A DNA stretch of 64,000 bases from Denitrificimonas halotolerans (lineage in GTDB: Bacteria > Pseudomonadota > Gammaproteobacteria > Pseudomonadales > Pseudomonadaceae): NCBI RefSeq assembly GCF_034259425.1, contig NZ_JAXIVU010000002.1, forward strand, positions 124,001-188,000. Reading direction: 5' to 3'. The notes beneath the pieces are model-generated. The model saw nothing but the letters and a program-made list of their open reading frames with translations. It was not told the origin of the DNA and ran no database searches. The translations under genes were made by a program, and so were the position numbers. Shown here in pieces: positions 46,481 to 55,122 of this stretch (positions are counted from its first letter, which is position 1; every line of letters starts with the position of its first letter).

Positions 46481-46903
46481 GTGGCCGGGATTTACAACGG
46501 AATACAGTTCAGAACGCGGCTTGAAGCCGTATGGGCCGCCTTCTTTGATTTAGCTGGGTGGCAATGGTCGCCAAATCCGGTCTCAATCGAGGATTGGAAG
46601 CCAGACTTTAAAGTTACCTTTGAGTGTGGCCACTCTGAGTGCAACGGCAGTCATACACTTCTGATTTCAGTATTGCCGGTAAAGTCTCTAGAGAAACTTG
46701 CCGGGCATCCTGCTTTGTCTTACCAATTTACAGTGCCAAATAGTGATGCTGATGGTGGCGCATTGTTTGGTGATAATCCAGCCGCCACAGAATGGGTTAT
46801 TGCTCACGGGGCTGGTGGTGGCTCTGAAGACCTATACTTTCGTGTTAGTAACGCTGATGTGCTTTGGAAACAAGCACTCAACAAGGTGCAGCAGTCATGC
46901 TAA
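46481..46903 (+). CDS. Short PD-(D/E)XK-like protein, cassette 6
   Basis: 140-residue protein with GTG start 33 bp into the cassette, after GAGGAGG. The N-terminus YNGIQFRTRLEAVWAAFFDLAGWQW followed by WKPDF is (in pieces: IQFRTRLEAVWAAFFDLAG, then EDWKPDFKV) like small phage and mobile-element proteins with an E...PDF nuclease-type core. The C-terminal part lacks an obvious ExK. Whether it is an active nuclease is doubtful; classed as a cassette protein of unknown function. Confidence 0.65.
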   Translation: MAGIYNGIQFRTRLEAVWAAFFDLAGWQWSPNPVSIEDWKPDFKVTFECGHSECNGSHTLLISVLPVKSLEKLAGHPALSYQFTVPNSDADGGALFGDNPAATEWVIAHGAGGGSEDLYFRVSNADVLWKQALNKVQQSC

Positions 46904-47051
46904 TAGGTTAGCCAGCTTGCATGCGGCTTCGCACAAGGCGTTTCACTAAGAGTGATGAAGCTTAATCCAACCATTGCGTAATTCGTACAGACCCTGAGAT
47001 TTTAAGTAAGCATTTGATAACGCCTGATTAATTCCCGGAGTTTTAGAGCTA
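46904..47051 (-). mobile_element. Decayed 3' end of a third group IIC-attC intron
   Basis: About 135 bp closely match the 3' end of intron 1 (35349-35490): both contain CACTAAGAGTG, GAAGCTTAATCCAACCAT, CGTACAGACCCTGAGA and ATTAATTCCCGGAGTTTTAG. The domain V/VI hairpin is shortened by about 30 bp. Its end falls at CATGCTA|AT, the R'' box of cassette 6, the same relative position and strand as intron 1. The maturase gene and 5' end are gone; homology stops at 47051, just before a 22-bp repeat. Confidence 0.8.
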
Positions 47052-47055
47052 AGTC

Positions 47056-47077
47056 GCCAGGCCCAAGATGGGCTTAC
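47056..47077 (+). repeat. 22-bp direct repeat, left copy
   Basis: GCCAGGCCCAAGATGGGCTT plus AC, identical to 47971-47992. It contains the dyad GCCCA-AGA-TGGGC. The two copies flank the serine recombinase gene, and the left copy marks the point where intron homology ends. Confidence 0.8.
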
Positions 47078-47332
47078 CACCGGACGCTTACGAAGATTCG
47101 TAGGCAGGGCATTCTAAAGTCAAAACCGGCTAAATCGAGCGCATCATTCAAAATCGCGTGACCAGAATAATTTCTCCTTCGAATGGTTGCTTATTATTAC
47201 AAATGAACAGGCTGTAAAGATAACGACCGTTTTATGTACAACTTTATTCAGTGTTAAAATCCGTCTCAATTCGTTTGTTTTGTGTAAAGAAATTATGTAA
47301 AGTTATCAACGTATAGTAAAGGTGCGTTTGTT

Positions 47333-47911
47333 GTGCATATAGGCTACGCAAGAGTTTCAACCCAAGACCAAAATACAGATCTCCAACTTGATGCGTTAAA
47401 GCAAGCAGGCTGTGAGCAAGTGTTTCATGAAAAAAAGACAGGTAGCACCCTTCAGCGGACAGAGCTAGATGCCTGTTTACGCGCTTTGCGTAAAGGTGAC
47501 ACCTTGATTGTTTGGAGATTAGACAGGCTTGGACGTTCGTTAAAGGACCTTGTGGAAATAGTTAATGGGCTTGAGGAAAGAGAAATAGGATTTAAGTCTC
47601 TAACTGAAAGCATAGATACAACCAGTGCTGGCGGGCGGCTGGTGTTTCATTTGTTTGGAGCCTTGGCTGAGTTTGAGCGCAATTTGATTTCGGATAGAAC
47701 AAAGGCTGGGTTAGCAGCAGCCAGAGCTAGAGGCCGCAAAGGTGGTCGTAAGCCGAAGATGACAGCGGCAGACATAAAAAAAGCAGCGGCCATGTTAAAA
47801 GACCCATCAATTACTAAGACGGAAGTTGCTAAGCATTTCGGCGTATCAAGAGTAACGCTGAACGCCTCACTAACAAGAGAGGGTTATCCAGCAAACCCTG
47901 CTCAACTATAG
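47333..47911 (+). CDS. Serine recombinase of the resolvase/invertase family
   Basis: 192-residue recombinase. Catalytic Ser in IGYARVSTQDQNTDLQ (about residue 9), WRLDRLGRSLKDLVEIV with the conserved Arg pair near 65, LFGALAEFERNLI near 107 and a C-terminal helix-turn-helix (KTEVAKHFGVSRVTLNASL). All expected motifs are intact, like Tn3-type resolvases and plasmid recombinases. GTG start. It lies between 22-bp direct repeats; no transposase accompanies it. The 255 bp before it hold only its AT-rich promoter region. Confidence 0.92.
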   Translation: MHIGYARVSTQDQNTDLQLDALKQAGCEQVFHEKKTGSTLQRTELDACLRALRKGDTLIVWRLDRLGRSLKDLVEIVNGLEEREIGFKSLTESIDTTSAGGRLVFHLFGALAEFERNLISDRTKAGLAAARARGRKGGRKPKMTAADIKKAAAMLKDPSITKTEVAKHFGVSRVTLNASLTREGYPANPAQL

Positions 47912-47970
47912 CAAGCTCACGGCGCACTCTTGAGCGGCGCATTGGCAAGTGGAGTTACTCTTGCGTAGCG

Positions 47971-47992
47971 GCCAGGCCCAAGATGGGCTTAC
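47971..47992 (+). repeat. 22-bp direct repeat, right copy
   Basis: Exact copy of 47056-47077. Sequence similarity stops sharply on both sides. The copies are 915 bp apart, start to start. Confidence 0.8.
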
Positions 47993-48086
47993 TCCGTACG
48001 TTTACCGTTGGCGAGTAAATTTCAGATTTTACATAAACCACAAAATATTCAGAGCAGGAAATGGCTATCAAACATATAGCCAAATC

Positions 48087-48113
48087 AAGAAGCCGGCAAA
48101 TAGCCGGCTTCTT
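48087..48113 (-). terminator. Terminator of the restriction-type operon
   Basis: AAGAAGCCGGC-AAATA-GCCGGCTTCTT perfect 11-bp stem. It lies 47 bp downstream of the res stop on the minus strand. Confidence 0.75.
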
Positions 48114-48159
48114 CTAACATATAGTTAAATTTTACTGAAAGCTCATATTAAGCAATCCA

Positions 48160-51100
48160 TTACACATACTCCCCCGTAAAGTGATCAAAACCATTGCTAA
48201 CAGCAAACTCAACCTCATCACCTAGAGCTTTGAAATGTGCTCTACCGCAGTCAATCTTGGCTTTTTCAGCAGGGCGCAGAGCATCCGTAAACAAGCTACC
48301 TTTAGTTTCCACAACAAAGTACAGCTTGTCTTTGCCATCCACCTCAATTAACACAGCCCAGTCAGGGTTGTAGCCGCCTAGCGGGGTGTCAATTTTGAAC
48401 CAGCCCGGCAGTTTGGCATACAACTTAATATCGTCACTGCGTTCAAAGGCGCTGGCAAACTCGAGCTCAACATCTGAGTCATAGACCACATGATCAAATA
48501 CGGACTTCTGGCTCGCCACCATATTTTGTTGTAGATAACCGAACAGCTCACTATCGTGGAATAGCTCTTGCGCGTAATACTGGTCATCACCAATTTTGTG
48601 ATAGGTAATGCCATCCACAACAAACAAACGCATCTGGTTCTTAATGATGCTGGCAACCTGCTCGATGAATTTTTGCGGGTTATTTTTGAAAGATTCCAAA
48701 CGACCGCTATCGTTAATAATTTTCACAATAGTACGACGGGTTAAATTGGTTTCGTTTTGCAGGTAAGTAATCAGATCAGGCAGCTCAAAGGCACGCGATT
48801 CATAGATGTTAGCGGTTTCTTGTACGTGTTCAGTATGAACACCGCCACGGTTAATCTCTGTAGTGGCCTTACGGTAAATAAAGCGTGCTTTACCGACCTG
48901 GAGGTTGTTTTTAATCTCTTCAGAGCACTTGGCAGTAAGCGCATCCACATCAAAGTCGACGCGGAAAGTGGTGCGGTACTTAATACGATCCCACAGTTCC
49001 TTAAACTCAGGGCTTAAGAATACTGCTTTATTCAGTGATACTTTTTTCTTATCAGCATTGTTTTTGATATTAAGATTGCCCGACACTTTTTTCAGTACAG
49101 CAGCAATTTGTGACGCGTGCTCTTTAAACTCTTGAGGTAAGTCGAGATTGCCGTCTTTTAATGCTGTTTTCAAAGAGTCTTGGACCTTGCCTTTTGCATC
49201 GATATAGCCTGAAGCCTGCATGTGTTCCCATAGCTTTTTCGACGCATCAACACCTAGGTGCTCATGGTTATGCTCATCTATTGGCACGACGATATTGGCA
49301 AACAAGTGCTGTTCTACCACGCCAAACTTAATACCTGTTTCCTTCTCAATCTCTTTTTGAAGCTGCTCTGCAAACTCCTCGTAAGACTCATTTGCCATAA
49401 CCGTTAGCGTATTCACCTCAAAGCCATGTACACGCTCGCCTTCTTGGTTAACGCAGATACGCAGGCCACGACCAATCTCTTGGCGTTTTTTGATCACAGA
49501 GTTGGTTTCATTCAAGGTACAGATCTGAAAGACGTTAGGGTTATCCCAACCTTCTTTTAATGCTGAGTGTGAGAAAATGAATTTCAGCTTGGATTTAAAG
49601 CTGAGCAGTCTTTCCTTATCCTTCATAATCAAGTTATAAACGCCCTCGTCAGCGACGGTAGCGCCGGAGGTGTCCTTGACCATTTCATTGCCTGCTGAGT
49701 CTTTCTTTTTATCAATTGCGAAATAACCGTTATGCACACCTGTGGCAGCTGTTTCTAAATCTGCGCCTTCAAACAGCGTACTGTATTTAGGCTTACGAAT
49801 AGCATTGGTATATTCCTCTTCAAACATCTGCGCGAACTTGCCTTTCTGAGCGTGACCGTCTGCATCGTACCAACGGTAATTGGCTACCTTGTCGATAAAA
49901 AACAAGCTCAATACTTTGATGCCTTGAGGGCGTAAGCGCATTTCTTTGTCTAGATGCTCTTCAATAGTCTTACGAATTTGCAGACGCTTGTACTCATCTA
50001 CATCCACTTCACCAATGGCTTGGCCTAGTTTTAGAATTTCTGGCTTACTGGTAAAGCTAATGTACTCATTGCCTTTTTCACAATAAATATCATCAACAAT
50101 ATAGCCGTCATAGATATCACGACCACCACTGTATTTAGCATCCAGCAGGTCAGCGCCACTGGTGACTGTGACGGTTTTGGCTTTAATGCCGCCATCTTTT
50201 AAGCGTCCGTGAATTTCTATTTTTGCGCTAATCGGACTCTTCTTGTTATCCACGCTTAATAGCTTGATATAGGCTTGGTTGTGACCATCCTTGACTTCAA
50301 TCCCCGCCACTTCAATCTGCTTCACCAGCTTTTGCTCGTAAGCATCTACTGAATCCAGTTTGTAGAGCATGTGATGCTTTTCCACGTGGGTAGCAGAATA
50401 GCGCATGGTGCACATTGGGTTCAGCGAGGCAATCGCCTCTTTACTTTTAGCTGTGGTATCCACGCTTTGCGGCTCATCGATAATCACAATCGGATTGGTC
50501 TGCTGAATAAACTCAATCGGTTTAGCACCCGTCATGCGGTCGTGGGCACGGTGAATAATATTGGCCTTGTTCTCTAACTCAGGATCACTAAAGCTTCTAC
50601 GGAAAGCATCAATGTTAATCACCATGATCTGAATATCAGGGCTGGTAGAAAAGTTTCTTACATCGGAAAGTTTGCTGGAATCATAAACAAAGTAATCAAA
50701 GCTGGTATTTTCAAACAGCTCTTTAAAGTGGCTTGTAGTGATTTCTAGCGTCTTATACACACCTTCTTTAATGGCGATGGACGGCACCACAATGATGAAC
50801 TTAGTAAAGCCATACAAGCGGTTCATCTCAAAAATAGAGCGCAGGTAGACATAGGTTTTACCTGTACCTGTTTCCATTTCTACTGTTAGGTTAATACCGT
50901 CTTTTGAGCTAAAACTCTCTGAAGGGGCCAAGCCATTTTGCAGCTGTATTTTACGAATGTTGGCGTGAATATCTTCATCTAACAGCCGCAGACGATTACC
51001 AATACCTAACGTGTTTTCTTCTGCGCCATGAAATAACGTACCTTCTTCCCAGGCCTGTAAGGGCGCAACAGTAAAATTAGTCTGGCAAGTTTCCTGCCCA

Positions 51101-51171
51101 GCAAAAACACCGGTGATTGAGTCGATGGCTTGTTTTTGGTAATCCAGATTTGCATCAAATTGAATTTTCAT
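48160..51171 (-). CDS. Type III-like restriction subunit (helicase-nuclease, Res)
   Basis: 1003-residue protein. A superfamily 2 helicase core has METGTGKTYVYLRSIF (Walker A), IVIIDEPQSVD (DExx-type), SALKEGWDNPNVFQICTL and GRGLRICVNQ (motif VI region). The C-terminus has a PD-(D/E)XK nuclease core: NPDWAVLIEVDGKD and FVVETKG. This is the layout of type III restriction subunits, which cut after Mod-guided translocation. ATGA overlap with the DUF1016 gene; last gene of the operon. Confidence 0.9.
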   Translation of the reverse strand: MKIQFDANLDYQKQAIDSITGVFAGQETCQTNFTVAPLQAWEEGTLFHGAEENTLGIGNRLRLLDEDIHANIRKIQLQNGLAPSESFSSKDGINLTVEMETGTGKTYVYLRSIFEMNRLYGFTKFIIVVPSIAIKEGVYKTLEITTSHFKELFENTSFDYFVYDSSKLSDVRNFSTSPDIQIMVINIDAFRRSFSDPELENKANIIHRAHDRMTGAKPIEFIQQTNPIVIIDEPQSVDTTAKSKEAIASLNPMCTMRYSATHVEKHHMLYKLDSVDAYEQKLVKQIEVAGIEVKDGHNQAYIKLLSVDNKKSPISAKIEIHGRLKDGGIKAKTVTVTSGADLLDAKYSGGRDIYDGYIVDDIYCEKGNEYISFTSKPEILKLGQAIGEVDVDEYKRLQIRKTIEEHLDKEMRLRPQGIKVLSLFFIDKVANYRWYDADGHAQKGKFAQMFEEEYTNAIRKPKYSTLFEGADLETAATGVHNGYFAIDKKKDSAGNEMVKDTSGATVADEGVYNLIMKDKERLLSFKSKLKFIFSHSALKEGWDNPNVFQICTLNETNSVIKKRQEIGRGLRICVNQEGERVHGFEVNTLTVMANESYEEFAEQLQKEIEKETGIKFGVVEQHLFANIVVPIDEHNHEHLGVDASKKLWEHMQASGYIDAKGKVQDSLKTALKDGNLDLPQEFKEHASQIAAVLKKVSGNLNIKNNADKKKVSLNKAVFLSPEFKELWDRIKYRTTFRVDFDVDALTAKCSEEIKNNLQVGKARFIYRKATTEINRGGVHTEHVQETANIYESRAFELPDLITYLQNETNLTRRTIVKIINDSGRLESFKNNPQKFIEQVASIIKNQMRLFVVDGITYHKIGDDQYYAQELFHDSELFGYLQQNMVASQKSVFDHVVYDSDVELEFASAFERSDDIKLYAKLPGWFKIDTPLGGYNPDWAVLIEVDGKDKLYFVVETKGSLFTDALRPAEKAKIDCGRAHFKALGDEVEFAVSNGFDHFTGEYV

Positions 51172-52334
51172 GCGTCACCTCCTTGGTTTTGAACTTCCGA
51201 GCAATCCTCAACTGTTGCTTCCCATTGTGCATGGGCTTCCTCCAGCTGTTTTTTTAGAGCTTCCTTGTCTGGCAGGTAAGTTTGGTATTTGGCGGCATGA
51301 ATATTAGCGCCCTCTGGCAGGGTAATTTTTACCAGCGAGTCCTTTTTCTTCTTACACAGCACAATCCCTATGGTTGGCTGCTCATCATCAAGCTTTACAT
51401 GGCGGTCGAAGTAATTGACATACATCTGCATTTGGCCAAGATCCTGATGTTTTAGCTCACCTATTTTCAGGTCGATGATGACGTAGCAGCGAAGCAAGCG
51501 GTTGTAAAAAACTAGATCAACGTAGAAGTGGTCTTCATCAAAGGTAAAGCGTTTTTGCCTCGCTTCAAAAAGAAAGCCTTTACCCAGCTCTAGCAGGAAG
51601 TGTTCGAGCTTATCAATAATGGCCGTTTCTAAATCGCTTTCAGAATAGTGGGTATGTTCTTCAAACCCTAAAAACTCCAGCACCAGCGGGTCTTTAATCA
51701 CATCAGTGTGTTTTTCCAAAAGCTGGCCTTGTTCGGAAAGTGCTTTAGCGCCTTTTTTATCTTTGCTCAGCGCCAAGCGCTCATACAAGCTAGTATTAAA
51801 CTGCCGTTTTAACTCTCGAAGTGACCAGTTTTCATTCGCTGATTCAATTTCATAAAAACAGCAGTCTTCAAGGTTGGAAATACCCATCAGAAATAAATAA
51901 TGAGACCAGCTCAAGGGTAATTGCTCAGACATTGCTTGCACAATCTGGGTACTATTCAGTTTCAGAGACACTGAACCGCTTTGTGCAGAAATCCCAGACA
52001 CTGTTTGGGATTTCTCTTCAAGGCTTGGCGCATAGGTCAGGTAAAACCTACGCATGTACTCCAAATTGCTACGAGAATAGCCGCGCCCAAACTCTTTGGT
52101 CAGTTCAGCCGACAGTTCCTTTAAGATCGCTTGACCATATTCAGCCCGCTCATGTCCTCCTTGTTCCTCAGTAACAATGCGCATGCCAATCAGATAGTTG
52201 GAAATAACCTGCAAGGAGTTGACACTGCGCCGTGTCAAAGACCGAGCTTGAGAAATAATCGCCCTAATATCCTGAACAAGACCTTGTCCATTCATATCTA
52301 TCGGTTTGTTAGGTGCCTTATCGCTGTTACTCAT
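51168..52334 (-). CDS. DUF1016 (YhcG-like) PD-(D/E)XK nuclease
   Basis: 388-residue protein of the YhcG/DUF1016 family. The N-terminal DNA-binding-like half (VISNYLIGMRIVTEEQGG, YGQAILKELSAELTKEFGRG, FSRSNL-like YSRSNLEYMRRFY) is followed by the nuclease half (DLVFYNRLLRCYVIIDLKIG, then GQMQMYVNYFD). D...DLK provides the catalytic motif. Such proteins accompany restriction systems. The ATG at 52334 overlaps the mod stop by one base and follows GGAG. Confidence 0.9.
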   Translation of the reverse strand: MSNSDKAPNKPIDMNGQGLVQDIRAIISQARSLTRRSVNSLQVISNYLIGMRIVTEEQGGHERAEYGQAILKELSAELTKEFGRGYSRSNLEYMRRFYLTYAPSLEEKSQTVSGISAQSGSVSLKLNSTQIVQAMSEQLPLSWSHYLFLMGISNLEDCCFYEIESANENWSLRELKRQFNTSLYERLALSKDKKGAKALSEQGQLLEKHTDVIKDPLVLEFLGFEEHTHYSESDLETAIIDKLEHFLLELGKGFLFEARQKRFTFDEDHFYVDLVFYNRLLRCYVIIDLKIGELKHQDLGQMQMYVNYFDRHVKLDDEQPTIGIVLCKKKKDSLVKITLPEGANIHAAKYQTYLPDKEALKKQLEEAHAQWEATVEDCSEVQNQGGDA

Positions 52335-54259
52335 CACAGGCTCCGAACGTCTTCAATGCCTGCTTGTTTGAGAATCTGCAGTGCATTGGTTTTCACTACA
52401 TCATCGGCAAAGCCTGCGTCTTTAAATACCACACGCATGATTTCAGGATTAAGCTCTTCTTTCAGCTTGGCGATACCTTCGGCGACTTCAAGAGAAATCT
52501 TATCGCTCAAACAAACCATCAAGGCGCCCATGCCAATGTTGAATACTTTGTGGCCATCAATGCTGTGTTCGGTGATGGGCAGGGTTAAGTCCAGGCCGTA
52601 CTTTAAGAGCACTTCGTACAGGACATCTTCCTCTTTACGGTCAGTTTTGATATTAGATATTTGGTCTTCAAGGTCTTGTGCAGTGAAGTCAAAATCGAGC
52701 TCCCAAGGTTTGATATTGGTGGAGTCGAGCTTGAAAGCCTTAAAGCCAAGGTCGCCATCGTAGCCAGGGTTTTCTGCTTGAATTTTAGCCGCAGCGCGGC
52801 GGATACGTTCTTTACTGATATCAGTTATAGTTTTATAACCAACTTTCGACGCTTCAGACTTTCCGTCTAGAGCTTCGGGAAGCTGAACCATAATGAACTG
52901 TCTAGAACCTTTATCTTCAGCGTTTATACGCATTACCGCTTCAGCAGAGGAGCTTGAACCGGCAAACATATCAAGCATCAATGAGTCATTCTGCATACCT
53001 GATATCACAAACGTCTTAAGTAGTGCTAAAGGCTTTGGAAAGCTAAAATACTTACCGCCAAGCAATGATTCAACCTCAGATGTCCCTCTTCTAGATGTAT
53101 ATTCTTTACCTGAGATTATAGAGCGCACCAACTTCTCGTCAGTACGCATTTTTTGCACAATGCGGTACTCACCTGACGAGGTTTTATAACCCATTATTTC
53201 TTGATTCATATTCTCAATAGACTTTTGTTTCCCCCACCGCCAAACAAACTGTACAGAGTTTTTCTGTGATAACGGCGGATATACCTCTATCGAATTAAAT
53301 GTTTTATCTAATCCTATCTCGTAAAAATCACCTTCAAATTCTTTAATAGGGCGATCTGTATAAAGATAAAATGGATAATATAAATTTGGACGATTACCTT
53401 TATGGAAGGCCTCGTTACTATTATAAAGTGGATGGATATTAAATCCGCTTACTTCATCTTCAAACTTAAATGTCTTAGTTGCGTCAGGAATTAAATTTGT
53501 GTCGCACTCTGATATGTTTTTACTATAAAAAACACAGAACTCATGGTTTTTAGCAATATGACCGTAATCTCTACCATTCGGTGCTGCGTTAACAACGAAT
53601 GTGCCAATAAAGTTTTCTTCGCCAAAGATCTCATCACAAATATTTTTAAGATTCGTTACTTCATTATCATCAATGCTAATAAAGATAACACCATCGTCTC
53701 TCAGTAGGTTTCTCGCCAACTTCAAGCGTGGGTACATCATATTCAACCAGTCCGTATGATAACGCCCACTGGTTTCTGGGTTATTGGATAAACTACGTCC
53801 TTCACCATCCACTTGCCCGGTAATTTCTTTGTAATTTTTGATATTGTCTTTAAAATTATCTTTATAAACGAAGTCTTTACCGGTGTTATACGGCGGGTCG
53901 ATGTAAATCATTTTTACTTTTTTGTGATAGCTCTTTTGCAGCAGCTTGAGCACTTCCAGGTTATCACCTTCAATAAACAGGTTTTGCGTACTGTCCCAAT
54001 CCACAGACTCTTCTTTACAAGGGCGCAAGGTGCCGGTGCTGGGGGTTTGCGCAATCATCCGTGCTTTGCTTTTGCCGTTCCAAGTAAAGCTATAGCGCTC
54101 ATCACGGCCATCAACGTATTCGCCCAGCACTTCTTTTAAGGCATCAAAATCAACTTTGCCTTCGGTGAAGGCTTCGGGAAACAGTTCTTTTAACTTACTG
54201 ATGTTATCGGCAACTATATCGGTGCTGGTGCTGTCCATAGGGGGAATAACTTTAGTCAT
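52334..54259 (-). CDS. Type III-like adenine DNA methyltransferase (Mod)
   Basis: 641-residue beta-class methyltransferase. The catalytic motif DPPYNTGKDFVYKDNF (about residue 120) comes before the SAM motif LDMFAGSSSSAEAVM (about 427), the order of the beta class; DPPY points to N6-adenine methylation. About 280 residues between them form the target-recognition region. The C-terminal part (KDAGFADDVVKTNALQIL) is usual for type III Mod proteins. GAGGA precedes the ATG. It would protect host DNA and give sequence specificity to Res. Confidence 0.93.
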   Translation of the reverse strand: MTKVIPPMDSTSTDIVADNISKLKELFPEAFTEGKVDFDALKEVLGEYVDGRDERYSFTWNGKSKARMIAQTPSTGTLRPCKEESVDWDSTQNLFIEGDNLEVLKLLQKSYHKKVKMIYIDPPYNTGKDFVYKDNFKDNIKNYKEITGQVDGEGRSLSNNPETSGRYHTDWLNMMYPRLKLARNLLRDDGVIFISIDDNEVTNLKNICDEIFGEENFIGTFVVNAAPNGRDYGHIAKNHEFCVFYSKNISECDTNLIPDATKTFKFEDEVSGFNIHPLYNSNEAFHKGNRPNLYYPFYLYTDRPIKEFEGDFYEIGLDKTFNSIEVYPPLSQKNSVQFVWRWGKQKSIENMNQEIMGYKTSSGEYRIVQKMRTDEKLVRSIISGKEYTSRRGTSEVESLLGGKYFSFPKPLALLKTFVISGMQNDSLMLDMFAGSSSSAEAVMRINAEDKGSRQFIMVQLPEALDGKSEASKVGYKTITDISKERIRRAAAKIQAENPGYDGDLGFKAFKLDSTNIKPWELDFDFTAQDLEDQISNIKTDRKEEDVLYEVLLKYGLDLTLPITEHSIDGHKVFNIGMGALMVCLSDKISLEVAEGIAKLKEELNPEIMRVVFKDAGFADDVVKTNALQILKQAGIEDVRSL

Positions 54260-54306
54260 GCTGAATCCTCGTAAATACTAAAACTGAATAGGCCTAAACA
54301 GTCGCC

Positions 54307-55122
54307 TTACAAATACTCAGCCAATTGCTTGAGCGTTTGTTCGTGTTGTTTGATTTGGGTATTGAGCGTCACCTGTTGGCTAAACTCAGCTTTTTTAATT
54401 TGGCTGCGCAGGCGCTTAATGGTCTGCTCTAACTGTAGATAGGCTTGTAAATTTTGGCGTGACTGGTCGCCATTACTTATCACGCGATAACGGCCGGTGA
54501 TCTCAGCACACTGGCCTGCTACCACGCGACTCATGAGCGCTTGATAGAGCTGCCAGAAGTTAGAAAAGGGCAAGTTGGCTAACTGCAAACTGGTTAAAAA
54601 TTCTTTGGCTTTAACGGAGCTGTCTGCCAGCGCCACACTAGGTGCTAGTAGGACTTCTTCAATCACCCATTTTTCTTGATTGGCTTGGTTAATACGTTTA
54701 TCAGCAAGGCAGAGGGTTAACTGCTCTTTGCCTTCGGCAACCGCGTGGCTATGCTGGCTATCGGTAAAGAAGATAACTAGCGGGTAAGGAATCGCACGGT
54801 TGATAAAGTGTCCGACTTGCTCCATCAGTTTGCTGTCCATGCGCTTGCTTTCAGCGAGTTCGACCTGCAGCACCGCCACTTCACCATACTCACGCAACTC
54901 ATCCTGGTAGGGTGCAATATTAATAGTGTTGGGTTTGAGCGTGTACAGCCAACGGATTTTGTTTACGTGCTCTTTTAAGGCTTTTTTATCCTTAGCGTCC
55001 AGCTCATCATGCTCAGCAAACATTTTCTTGAACAGTGGTTGATTCAGTAGGCAGCTCGGCGGCACACCTAGAGTGTTAAAAAAAGCTTCAAATTGTGGCA
55101 GTCCTAGATTCAACTCAGCCAT
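54307..55122 (-). CDS. DUF4391 protein
   Basis: 271-residue protein of the DUF4391 family, which is often found between a helicase and mod genes in restriction-like loci. It has LYTLKPNTINIAPYQDELRE near residue 55, VAVLQVELAESKRMDSKLME near 78 and PLVIFFTDSQHSHAVAEGKEQ (in pieces) near 113. A coiled-coil tail (LEQTIKRLRSQIKKAEF) closes it. Biochemical role unknown. It overlaps the SNF2 gene by 8 bp. Confidence 0.8.
   Translation of the reverse strand: MAELNLGLPQFEAFFNTLGVPPSCLLNQPLFKKMFAEHDELDAKDKKALKEHVNKIRWLYTLKPNTINIAPYQDELREYGEVAVLQVELAESKRMDSKLMEQVGHFINRAIPYPLVIFFTDSQHSHAVAEGKEQLTLCLADKRINQANQEKWVIEEVLLAPSVALADSSVKAKEFLTSLQLANLPFSNFWQLYQALMSRVVAGQCAEITGRYRVISNGDQSRQNLQAYLQLEQTIKRLRSQIKKAEFSQQVTLNTQIKQHEQTLKQLAEYL

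Larger units (their letters stand above)
33091..46910 (+). other. Integron cassette array without integrase (CALIN), six cassettes
   Basis: Six gene units on the plus strand are each closed by an attC-like site with RYYYAAC and GTTRRRY boxes. Cassette starts: 33091, 33977, 37280 joined to 39121, 44920, 45447 and 46448. In cassettes 1-5 the R'' box is the reverse complement of the first bases of the same cassette, as expected for circular cassettes integrated at G^TT. Cassette 6 retains only part of its box. Three group II introns have inserted at attC boxes. No intI gene is present in the window. Confidence 0.85.
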
